Assembly: GCA_900540145.1 (NCBI GenBank)
Contig: UQEW01000023.1
Span: 1 to 29,062 of the forward strand
Length of the DNA: 29,062 nucleotides
From: an uncultured Eubacteriales bacterium
GTDB lineage: Bacteria; Bacillota; Clostridia; Peptostreptococcales; Anaerovoracaceae
Direction: 5' to 3'
The position numbers and the translations under genes were made by a program. The notes below the pieces were generated by a model. It was not told the origin of the DNA. It worked only from the letters and a program-made list of their open reading frames with translations, and ran no database searches. Each line of letters begins with the position of its first letter. Position 1 is the first letter of the stretch. This document shows positions 22,799 through 29,062 of the stretch, one piece after another.

Positions 22799-24739
22799 TT
22801 AATCAAGCTCCAGCGTACCTGTATAGAGCTGATAATATGTTCCCTTCAGCTTAAGCAAATCTTCATGGGTGCCTCTCTCAATTATCCGACCGTGATCCAG
22901 CACCATTATAGCGTTGGAATTCTGCACGGTGGACAGCCTGTGAGCTATGACAAATACAGTCCTGCCCTGCATCAGAGCATCCATGCCTCGCTGTACAATA
23001 GCCTCTGTTCTTGTATCTATGGAGCTTGTCGCCTCATCCAGTATCATTACAGGAGGATCCGCAACAGCAGCCCTTGCTATAGCCAAAAGCTGTCTCTGCC
23101 CTTGGCTGAGGTTGGCACCGTTGCTGGTGAGCATGGTATTATATCCTTCCGGCAAGCGTCTGATAAAGTCGTCAGCTCCTGCCAGCTTGGCAGCGTCTAT
23201 GCACTCTTCATCGCTGGCGTCCAGCTTACCGTAACGTATGTTCTCCATTACTGTACCTGTAAACAGGTTGGTATCCTGCAATACTACGCCGAGACTGTGG
23301 CGCAAATCGTCTTTTTTAATATCATCTATATCTATTCCGTCGTAACATATTTTACCATCAGTCACATCATAGAAACGGTTGATAAGGTTGGTAATGGTTG
23401 TCTTGCCGGCGCCTGTGGAGCCGACAAAAGCCAACTTCTGTCCCGGCTTTGCATACAAAGAAATATCGTGGAGCACGGTCTTTTCAGGGGTATAACCAAA
23501 GTTGACATCATAAAAACGCACATCACCGCGCAGACGCGTATACGTGGTCGACCCATCGTCGTTACACTGCTTCCATGCCCATATATGAGTACGCTCCTCA
23601 CACTCGCTTAAGCTTCCATCCTCATTTTCCTTAGCGTTAACCAAAGTTATCTTGCCATCGTCGCTTTCAGGCTCTTCATCCAGCAATGCAAAAATTCTGT
23701 GAGCGCCTGCTAGACCCATGATGACCATATTTATCTGATTGGAAACCTGACCTATGGCCCCCGCAAATTGCTTGGTCATGTTGAGGAAAGGCACTACGAT
23801 GCTGATGCTGAATGCCATTCCGGACAAACTTATATTAGGTATATCAGTAAGCAGCAAAGCTCCTCCTACAAGAGCAACTACAACATACATTACGTTGCCT
23901 ATGTTGCCCAAAAGAGGCATTAGAATGTTGGCAAAGCGGTTACCGTTTCTAGCATTGAAATAAATCTCGACGTTTACTTTGTCGAAATCCTTTTTGGCGT
24001 CTTCCTCATGGCAGAAAACCTTGATGACCTTCTGCCCCGTCATCATTTCTTCCATAAACGCTTCAGCCTTTGCCAGCGTTACCTGCTGGCGCAGAAAATA
24101 TTTAGAAGAACGATTGGTGATAGCCTTAGCAGCAAACGACATACCTATAACTCCCGCTACTATGAGGAGAGCTAGAATCGCACTGTAATATACCATTATG
24201 CAGAATACTACAAACAGCGTTATCGCTGAAATAGTTATCTGCGGCAAGCTCTGGCTTATCAGCTGACGCAAAGTATCCACGTCGTTAGTGTAATAACTCA
24301 TGATATCGCCATGACCGTTGGTGTCAAAATACTTGATAGGCAGCTCCTGCATGTGGCTGAACATTTTTTCACGAAGCTTCTTAAGCGAGCCCTGCGTTAT
24401 TATTGCCATCATCTGGGTGTAAAAAGTACCGGCTATCAAGCTTATTATATACATTACCGCCAAGATTGCCACATAGGTGAGTATCTGTGTCGAAACTGAA
24501 GACCAGTCTCCACTCTTGTAGCTTTCATCCACTACCGCTATGACATTCTGCAGAAAAACAGCTGGAGCCGCGCTGACGACGGCGTTTATGATGATACACA
24601 CCATAGTTACAGGCAAAAGCACCGGATAAAATTCAAACAATGTACGAATCAGCCTTCTCAGTACGCCCTTTGGAGCTCTCTGGCCTCTGGCCGTCGTAGA
24701 GCGCTGTACATTCATGTTTTCTTTTTTATTCTTCGCCAT
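22799..24739 (-). CDS. ABC exporter subunit with canonical ATPase site (heterodimer partner B)
   Basis: This is a multidrug/lipid-type ABC half-transporter of about 646 residues: N-terminal transmembrane domain (about 40-340) and C-terminal nucleotide-binding domain. Walker A is GSTGAGKTT (about 440-448), signature LSQGQRQ (about 544), and Walker B MILDEATS with catalytic Glu. An insert rich in Glu/Asp with HIWAWKQCN (about 370-400) precedes the nucleotide-binding domain. The start at 24739 follows AAGGCAGG by nine bases; GTG/ATG codons at 24748 and 24745 are possible. It overlaps the end of the partner gene, so the two are translationally coupled. Its unusual LSQGQ signature would pair with the degenerate Walker B of the partner. 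The substrate is unknown. Confidence 0.92.
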   Translation of the reverse strand: MAKNKKENMNVQRSTTARGQRAPKGVLRRLIRTLFEFYPVLLPVTMVCIIINAVVSAAPAVFLQNVIAVVDESYKSGDWSSVSTQILTYVAILAVMYIISLIAGTFYTQMMAIITQGSLKKLREKMFSHMQELPIKYFDTNGHGDIMSYYTNDVDTLRQLISQSLPQITISAITLFVVFCIMVYYSAILALLIVAGVIGMSFAAKAITNRSSKYFLRQQVTLAKAEAFMEEMMTGQKVIKVFCHEEDAKKDFDKVNVEIYFNARNGNRFANILMPLLGNIGNVMYVVVALVGGALLLTDIPNISLSGMAFSISIVVPFLNMTKQFAGAIGQVSNQINMVIMGLAGAHRIFALLDEEPESDDGKITLVNAKENEDGSLSECEERTHIWAWKQCNDDGSTTYTRLRGDVRFYDVNFGYTPEKTVLHDISLYAKPGQKLAFVGSTGAGKTTITNLINRFYDVTDGKICYDGIDIDDIKKDDLRHSLGVVLQDTNLFTGTVMENIRYGKLDASDEECIDAAKLAGADDFIRRLPEGYNTMLTSNGANLSQGQRQLLAIARAAVADPPVMILDEATSSIDTRTEAIVQRGMDALMQGRTVFVIAHRLSTVQNSNAIMVLDHGRIIERGTHEDLLKLKGTYYQLYTGTLELD

Positions 24740-26474
24740 CTTCATCACCTGCCTTATTCTGAGAAATATAAACCTCTCGGTAAATATCGCTGGTTCTCAT
24801 CAATTCATCATGACTTCCTATAGCACTTATGTGTCCTCCGTCCATCACAATAATCCGGTCGGCGTCCTGAACAGAAGCAACACGCTGAGCAATGATTATC
24901 TTAGTAGTGTCAGGTATGAACTCACGAAAACCCTGACGTATCAAAGAATCGGTCCTGGTATCCACAGCGCTGGTGGAATCATCAAGAATAAGCACTTTAG
25001 GATTTTTCAATAGTGCTCTGGCGATGCACAGTCTCTGCTTCTGCCCTCCGGAAACATTAGCCCCTCCCTGTTCTATCCACGTATCATATTTGTCGGGAAA
25101 AAGCTGTATAAATTCGTCAGCCTGAGCCAATTGGCAGGCTTTGACCATCTCTTCATCGGTGGCATTAGGATTTCCCCAACGAAGATTATCCTTGATAGTA
25201 CCGCTGAAAAGCACGTTTTTCTGCAGCACCATGGCCACATTATTCCTGAGAGTATCCAGATCATATCGACGCACATCTACGCCGCCTACTTTGACAGCCC
25301 CTTCAGTCACGTCATACAGCCTTGGTATCAGCTGGACCAGCGTAGTCTTGGACGATCCCGTACCTCCCAGGATGCCTATGACCTCACCTGATTTTATATG
25401 TAGATCGACGCCCTCAAGAGCCATACGCTCTGCCTTTTCAGAATATTTAAAGCTGACGTTTTCAAAATCAATGGAGCCATCTTTAATCTCCGTAATTGCA
25501 TCTTCAGGACTTGTCAAGCTGCTCTTTTCGCTGAGCACCTCGACGATACGCTCAGCCGACTCCAAAGACATTGTTATCATTACAAATACCATGGAAAGCA
25601 TCATCAGACTCATGAGTATCTGGAAGCTGTATGTAAGTATGGAAGACATCTGTCCGACCGCTACTTCCGTACCCTGTGTGGTTATTACCACATAAGAACC
25701 GAAGGACAGTACAAACGCCATACCAGCATATACACAGAACTGCATCATCGGGCTGTTTAAAGCCATTATTCTCTCAGCTTTTGTAAAGTCTCTGCATACA
25801 TCCTCCGCAGCATTGGAGAACTTCTTTTTTTCATAATCTTCCCTTACATAGCTTTTTACAAGACGCATAGCCTGTACGTTTTCCTGCACAGAGTCGTTGA
25901 GAGCATCGTACTTGCGGAACACTCTGCGGAAAATCGGCGTCGCTTTTTTAATAACCAGCACCAGGCCTATGGTGAGCAGAGGTATTGTTACAAGGAAAAT
26001 CAAAGCCAAGCGGCCTCCCATGACAAATCCCATGATAAAAGAGAATATCATCATAAGCGGTCCTCTGATAGCTACTCTGATTATCATCATAAATGCCATC
26101 TGTACATTGATAACATCCGTAGTCATACGTGTAACAAGGCTGGATACTGAGAACTTGTCGATGTTTTCAAAGGAATAATCCTGAATCCTGTAAAACATAT
26201 CTTTACGCAGATTGCGCGCAAACCCCGTTGAAGCGGTAGCACACGTGTTTCCAGCCGCTACTCCGAAAACAAGTGACAATGCCGCCATTATCAAAAGCTG
26301 CACCCCATAATGAACTATAGTCCCCATATCACATCCTGCCTGCATCTCGTTTACAAGATTGGCGATAACAAACGGGATAATACATTCTAAAACCACTTCT
26401 ACAACTACGAGAAGCGGCGTTATGATAGCGGGTTTTTTAAACTCGCGTATGCTTCGTGCAAGAGTTTTTATCAT
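24726..26474 (-). CDS. ABC exporter subunit with degenerate ATPase site (heterodimer partner A)
   Basis: This 582-residue ABC half-transporter has an N-terminal transmembrane domain (about 10-310) and a nucleotide-binding domain. Walker A is GGTGSSKTT, the signature VSGGQKQR is canonical, and Walker B reads LILDDSTSAVD, with Asp replacing the catalytic Glu. This is the hallmark of the non-hydrolysing site in heterodimeric exporters such as TM287/288 and BmrCD. The start at 26474 is chosen because GGGAGG lies about ten bases upstream; an ATG at 26483 is too close and 26504 has no ribosome site. It is the first gene of a two-gene operon; an inverted repeat at 26594-26614 upstream may be an operator. 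Confidence 0.92.
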   Translation of the reverse strand: MIKTLARSIREFKKPAIITPLLVVVEVVLECIIPFVIANLVNEMQAGCDMGTIVHYGVQLLIMAALSLVFGVAAGNTCATASTGFARNLRKDMFYRIQDYSFENIDKFSVSSLVTRMTTDVINVQMAFMMIIRVAIRGPLMMIFSFIMGFVMGGRLALIFLVTIPLLTIGLVLVIKKATPIFRRVFRKYDALNDSVQENVQAMRLVKSYVREDYEKKKFSNAAEDVCRDFTKAERIMALNSPMMQFCVYAGMAFVLSFGSYVVITTQGTEVAVGQMSSILTYSFQILMSLMMLSMVFVMITMSLESAERIVEVLSEKSSLTSPEDAITEIKDGSIDFENVSFKYSEKAERMALEGVDLHIKSGEVIGILGGTGSSKTTLVQLIPRLYDVTEGAVKVGGVDVRRYDLDTLRNNVAMVLQKNVLFSGTIKDNLRWGNPNATDEEMVKACQLAQADEFIQLFPDKYDTWIEQGGANVSGGQKQRLCIARALLKNPKVLILDDSTSAVDTRTDSLIRQGFREFIPDTTKIIIAQRVASVQDADRIIVMDGGHISAIGSHDELMRTSDIYREVYISQNKAGDEDGEE

Positions 26475-27029
26475 ATATAGCATCCCTCCCAATTGAACGC
26501 GCAATGCTCATCCTCGCCCCAGAGCATGCAGCGTGATTATCTCATCAGTTTAAAAAAGCGCGTAAAACGCACTTATAATACCAAAAAAATTGACAATCTT
26601 TTCAACAAAGATTGCTTACATACATGATTAATTTTAACCCAATACAATATTATTGTCAATACGCCAAGTTGGGATTTGGCGTGTATACATGGTTCATACT
26701 GAAACATCGACCGGCTTACATGCAAAGCTCTGATGCGTGTTCCTGACAACAGGTCCTGATATGGCCAGCACCTGAAGTCATCAGTCATGAAGCTTTGTCG
26801 ACTGTTTTCGACTGTCATTGCAGACCGGTTTAAAGAATATCCCTTCTTGTGTATATATAATATATTTAAAATAAAGCTACAATCTGTTTGTGTTATTGAG
26901 GGCCTCCTGACAAGCATGCTGTTTACAAACAATCCAGCATCAGATATACCGCAAGATATTCTATTCCTCCGAAAGTTTTGAAATGTATTGCTGTTTCAAA
27001 TAACCTACTTTAAAATAAAATATATAAAA
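26475..27029. other. Non-coding interval upstream of the ABC exporter operon
   Basis: About 550 bp without a supported gene. It holds several short inverted repeats: CAATCTTT/AAAGATTG (26594-26614), ACAATATTATTGT (26644-26656) and ACGCCAA/TTTGGCGT (about 26660-26682). Readable minus-strand frames here lack ribosome sites and family motifs. It should contain the exporter promoter near 26560-26620. Confidence 0.5.
26594..26614. promoter_or_regulatory. Inverted repeat, candidate operator of the ABC exporter operon
   Basis: CAATCTTT (26594-26601) and AAAGATTG (26607-26614) are perfect 8-bp arms around TCAAC, about 120 bp before the exporter start. The size fits a dimeric MarR/TetR-type site; no regulator gene is adjacent. 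Confidence 0.45.
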
Positions 27030-27064
27030 AATCAGCCGTTCTACTGTCTGCAAAACGGCTGATT
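27024..27064 (-). terminator. Terminator of the HipA-like gene
   Basis: AATCAGCCGTT (27030-27040) pairs with AACGGCTGATT (27054-27064). On the minus strand the stem is followed by TTTTTTATATA. It lies about 20 bp after the stop at 27084. Confidence 0.85.
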
Positions 27065-27083
27065 ACTTTTTATCAGTTTTAAC

Positions 27084-28598
27084 CTACAGTTCCATTTTGG
27101 TTGTATAGTCTTCGGCAATGTCTTCTTCCACATCGTCTTCTGTAGAGGCCGCCTGCGCTGATGTATGATCCATGGCAAGACGAAACAGATTCTCAATCCG
27201 CTGCTGTACACCGCTGATGATGGCACGGATACGGCTTTCGCCAATATATTCCCCCGCGCCGCCACATGTCAGCACAGATTCGATCAACTCTTTCGCGTCA
27301 GACAGCTTATCGAAATCGAGCCAGCTGAAGTCGGAAACAAGCTTTATCTGCTCCGCATGTTGCCTTTTGAAAGGCTTACAGACAATTTCCTTTTCCAAAC
27401 GCATCTGTGCTGGCATCTTGTCATAGCCGAGAGAGGAGCCGCTGTCATAAATAGGTGCAAAGCCAATCCATTCCAGCGTCTTGGCATTTCGAAGCACCCC
27501 GAAGTTATTAAAATGCCGATCTTCATTAGCGATAATGTAGTCAATCACGATCATCCGGTCTAGGAATTGAACAGCGTCTCGTATACCCAGCGCTTCACAG
27601 CAGTTCACGAAATGCCGATAGACCGAATCTCTGTTATCCTTTTTCTTAGTCTTAAAGATTCTCCCTGCCGGAACCAGATCGGTATCTTCGGTAACGAAAT
27701 CCTCACACACGCTGTAAGGGGAGTCCCCGTTCCAGACAACAGAATAGGGCACATGAGGGATACCAAGGCGTTCCATAAGTCCTGCGGCAATCACCTCATT
27801 AAAGGGCTGCTGCCTGAACGGGTTGCTGCCGCCTTTGATCAGGCAGCGCTTGCCATCTATGATCTTCCATCGTTTTTTCAAATTGCCATCCGATGTATTG
27901 TCGGGAGAGCTGAAATCCAGCGGGTCTCTCTTCTTATTTTCTCCAAATAGGATATCGCCGATATCCTCTGAAAAACCGTTTTCAAAGAAGTTAATGCTTT
28001 CCCATGTCAGGTCAGACCCTTCGGGACAGATCCAATACTGATCGGACAGGCTCAGCCCAAAGCAGCGCACCAACAGCATTTTAGTACTGCTGATTTCAAG
28101 CACCTCCACCGCTTCACGCACACCGGAGCGACTATCTGGGATGGAACGGTCTGTCCACCACTCGTTTAGCGCCGCCCGGTCGGTGACTCCCTTGCGTTCC
28201 GGTACGCCGACAGGCAGATGCTCTGGCGCATATACCGCACCGATTTTCTGAATAATGCCCGTGGCATCGTCAAGTTCCAGTTCCGCCACTTTCACCCTTT
28301 TATGCATAAGCGTACACTTCAAGCTGCTTGCCTCATTTTTCTTTTTCCTTGCTGCAGTCGAGCCTGCTTTCAGACCGCGCAGCTTTGTCTGCAGTGCCTT
28401 CCGTTGTTCAATCTTTGCAGCAAGCGGCTCTACTTCTTCATCGTGCAGATACCGGCTCTGCTTGACTCCGCCCTCTGACCACTGGTGATAATAGTAGGCT
28501 TTACCACTGATGGTTTTCTTTGAAATGTATCCTTTCGGAAGCATGCCGATCTGCTCGGTCAGCTCCGTAATTTGATTTAAGATTTTCTGCTTTTCCAT
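27084..28598 (-). CDS. HipA-like kinase domain protein with extra N-terminal domains
   Basis: This is a 504-residue protein. Residues 1-75 are a coiled, Lys-rich region containing LPKGYISKKTISGKAYYY, a small domain I have seen in mobile-element-linked proteins. About 95-220 is a middle domain (LNEWWTDRSIP, GLSLSDQYWI, INFFENGFS). About 235-480 is a HipA-type kinase: CLIKGG (Lys255, probable ATP Lys), ANEDRHFNNFG with catalytic Asp360 and Asn365, and APIYDSGSSL with metal-binding Asp385. Family knowledge: HipA kinases phosphorylate a cellular target such as an aminoacyl-tRNA synthetase, normally restrained by HipB. No HipB-like antitoxin gene is seen on either side. The start follows GGAGGAG; a near-consensus promoter lies at 28624-28653. 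Codon use looks more GC-rich than its neighbours, hinting at transfer. Confidence 0.85.
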   Translation of the reverse strand: MEKQKILNQITELTEQIGMLPKGYISKKTISGKAYYYHQWSEGGVKQSRYLHDEEVEPLAAKIEQRKALQTKLRGLKAGSTAARKKKNEASSLKCTLMHKRVKVAELELDDATGIIQKIGAVYAPEHLPVGVPERKGVTDRAALNEWWTDRSIPDSRSGVREAVEVLEISSTKMLLVRCFGLSLSDQYWICPEGSDLTWESINFFENGFSEDIGDILFGENKKRDPLDFSSPDNTSDGNLKKRWKIIDGKRCLIKGGSNPFRQQPFNEVIAAGLMERLGIPHVPYSVVWNGDSPYSVCEDFVTEDTDLVPAGRIFKTKKKDNRDSVYRHFVNCCEALGIRDAVQFLDRMIVIDYIIANEDRHFNNFGVLRNAKTLEWIGFAPIYDSGSSLGYDKMPAQMRLEKEIVCKPFKRQHAEQIKLVSDFSWLDFDKLSDAKELIESVLTCGGAGEYIGESRIRAIISGVQQRIENLFRLAMDHTSAQAASTEDDVEEDIAEDYTTKMEL

Positions 28599-28623
28599 GT
28601 GCGGCTCCTCCGATTCTGTATTT

Positions 28624-28653
28624 ATTATACCCCTTTTTAACCCCTTTTGTCAA
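28624..28653 (-). promoter_or_regulatory. Consensus sigma-70 promoter of the HipA-like gene
   Basis: On the minus strand TTGACA (28648-28653) and TATAAT (28624-28629) are perfect hexamers 18 bp apart. The spacer repeats AAAGGGG twice, which could be an operator. The start is predicted near 28617, a short leader to the ATG at 28598. Confidence 0.88.
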
Positions 28654-28692
28654 TATCGCTGTGGAAAAGTTCGAAAACCGCTTTCAGACACG

Positions 28693-28719
28693 AAAAAACC
28701 CCGATGAAATCGGGGTTTT
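28693..28719 (-). terminator. Terminator after tRNA-Leu
   Basis: AAAACCCCGAT (28695-28705) pairs with ATCGGGGTTTT (28709-28719) around GAA. On the minus strand the stem is followed by six T residues. It separates the tRNA unit from the HipA-like gene. Confidence 0.88.
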
Positions 28720-28750
28720 CGCGGACAATATCTTTTTTATCGTCCTCATA

Positions 28751-28833
28751 TGGTGCGCGATGAGGGACTTGAACCCCCACGGTCGCCCGCTAGATCCTAA
28801 GTCTAGTGCGTCTGCCAATTCCGCCAATCGCGC
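28751..28833 (-). tRNA. tRNA-Leu (anticodon UAG)
   Basis: On the minus strand the acceptor GCGCGAT pairs with ATCGCGC, the anticodon stem CTAGA/TCTAG encloses CTTAGGA (anticodon TAG), and a short variable arm and T arm GGGGTTCAAGTCCCT follow. CCA is encoded (28751-28753). A -10-like TATAAT at 28852-28857 just upstream suggests it may have its own promoter, as a terminator lies between it and tRNA-Glu. Confidence 0.95.
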
Positions 28834-28895
28834 ATAAAATTGCGTTTAATTATTATAGAATGAAGTTGTCCGAAAATTTACATCGTCATAAATTA

Positions 28896-28921
28896 TAAAA
28901 AAAGGAATCGATGATTCCTTT
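28896..28921 (-). terminator. Terminator after tRNA-Glu / rRNA operon
   Basis: AAAGGAAT (28901-28908) pairs with ATTCCTTT (28914-28921) around a 5-base loop. On the minus strand T residues continue after the stem (TTTTATAA). It should end the 5S-tRNA-Glu transcript. Confidence 0.75.
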
Positions 28922-28932
28922 CATAACACTGA

Positions 28933-29007
28933 TGGTGACCCCACCGGGAATCGAACCCGGGTTACCGCCGTGAAAGGGCGATGTCTTAACCGCTTGACCA
29001 TGGGGCC
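28933..29007 (-). tRNA. tRNA-Glu (anticodon UUC)
   Basis: On the minus strand the acceptor GGCCCCA pairs with TGGGGTC, the anticodon loop CTTTCAC gives TTC, and the T arm reads CCGGGTTCGATTCCCGG. CCA is encoded (28933-28935). It follows the 5S rRNA by seven bases, so it is part of the rRNA transcript. Confidence 0.96.
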
Positions 29008-29014
29008 ATAAAAA

Positions 29015-29062
29015 CCGGCAACGACCTACTTTCCCAGGCAGCTTCCCGCCAAGTATCATCGG
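29015..29062 (-). rRNA. rrf: 5S ribosomal RNA, 3' part (cut by the window edge)
   Basis: On the minus strand the sequence ends with CCGATGATACTTGGCGGG, then GGAAAGTAGGTCGTTGCCGG, the conserved 3' third of bacterial 5S rRNA. The 5' portion lies beyond base 29062. It implies an rRNA operon transcribed leftward into this window. Confidence 0.93.

Noticed and set aside
22703..23611. Plus-strand open frame of 302 codons antisense to the ABC exporter gene
   Set aside because: It covers the nucleotide-binding domain of a clear ABC protein on the minus strand, and it begins inside the 17-bp hairpin region.
26573..26932. Minus-strand open frame of about 119 codons in the gap before the ABC exporter
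   Set aside because: No ribosome site, no family motif, odd composition, and it runs through inverted repeats and likely promoter DNA.
27084..28598. Classic HipBA toxin-antitoxin pair
   Set aside because: Only a HipA-type kinase is present; no small HTH gene lies within the adjacent gaps on either strand.

Overview
The window looks like chromosomal DNA of an anaerobic, low-to-moderate GC Clostridia-type bacterium (Bacillota). The basis is strong AGGAGG ribosome binding sites, a perfect CIRCE element, heterodimeric ABC exporters, NhaC and GPH transporters, sigma-54/PAS regulation and family profiles typical of gut clostridia. A bile salt hydrolase-like gene suggests a host-associated (gut) habitat. 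I cannot assign a genus from sequence alone.

Layout. (1) 1-531: tRNA-Glu(CUC) with its promoter and terminators, then a structured non-coding stretch. (2) 532-10578: a catabolic island. A malic enzyme (minus) diverges from a GPH-family transporter. A proline-racemase-superfamily enzyme and a PAS/AAA+/Fis sigma-54 activator follow, then an NhaC-type antiporter, an argininosuccinate-lyase-like C-N (or C-S) lyase and an MmgE/PrpD protein. Three separate -24/-12 (sigma-54) promoters precede the GPH gene, the racemase gene and the NhaC gene, and the activator lies between them, so this is a self-contained sigma-54 regulon. (3) 10648-16625 (minus): a second NhaC-family antiporter, a DUF3137-like membrane protein, a second GPH transporter paralogous to the first, a YbaK/EbsC-type Cys-tRNA(Pro) deacylase and an FAD-dependent phytoene-desaturase-like oxidoreductase. 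(4) 17038-20184 (minus): a compact five-gene operon in transcription order of bile salt hydrolase-like Ntn hydrolase, PP-loop ATPase-like protein, divergent Nudix protein, truncated MGMT/ATL-like protein and a Cys-rich DUF6125-like protein. A LysR regulator diverges from it. (5) 21318-22295 (minus): two small heat-shock (Hsp20) genes under a perfect CIRCE operator. (6) 22549-22765: a tandem pair of large nested palindromes and a 17-bp-stem hairpin. (7) 22799-26474 (minus): a heterodimeric ABC exporter. (8) 27084-28598 (minus): a HipA-type kinase with its own near-consensus promoter, beside tRNA-Leu(UAG), tRNA-Glu(UUC) and the 3' part of a 5S rRNA (the tail of an rRNA operon transcribed leftward).

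The most interesting unit is the sigma-54 island. An ASL-superfamily lyase coupled to an MmgE/PrpD protein is the same family pairing known for iminodisuccinate breakdown (epimerase plus C-N lyase giving fumarate). Here it is joined by a proline-racemase homologue whose second catalytic Cys is Gly, two transporters and a malic enzyme that could drain fumarate-derived malate. I infer a pathway that takes up a succinyl-type adduct (N- or S-substituted aspartate/succinate), corrects its stereochemistry and cleaves it to fumarate plus an amine or thiol. The substrate is not determined by the sequence.
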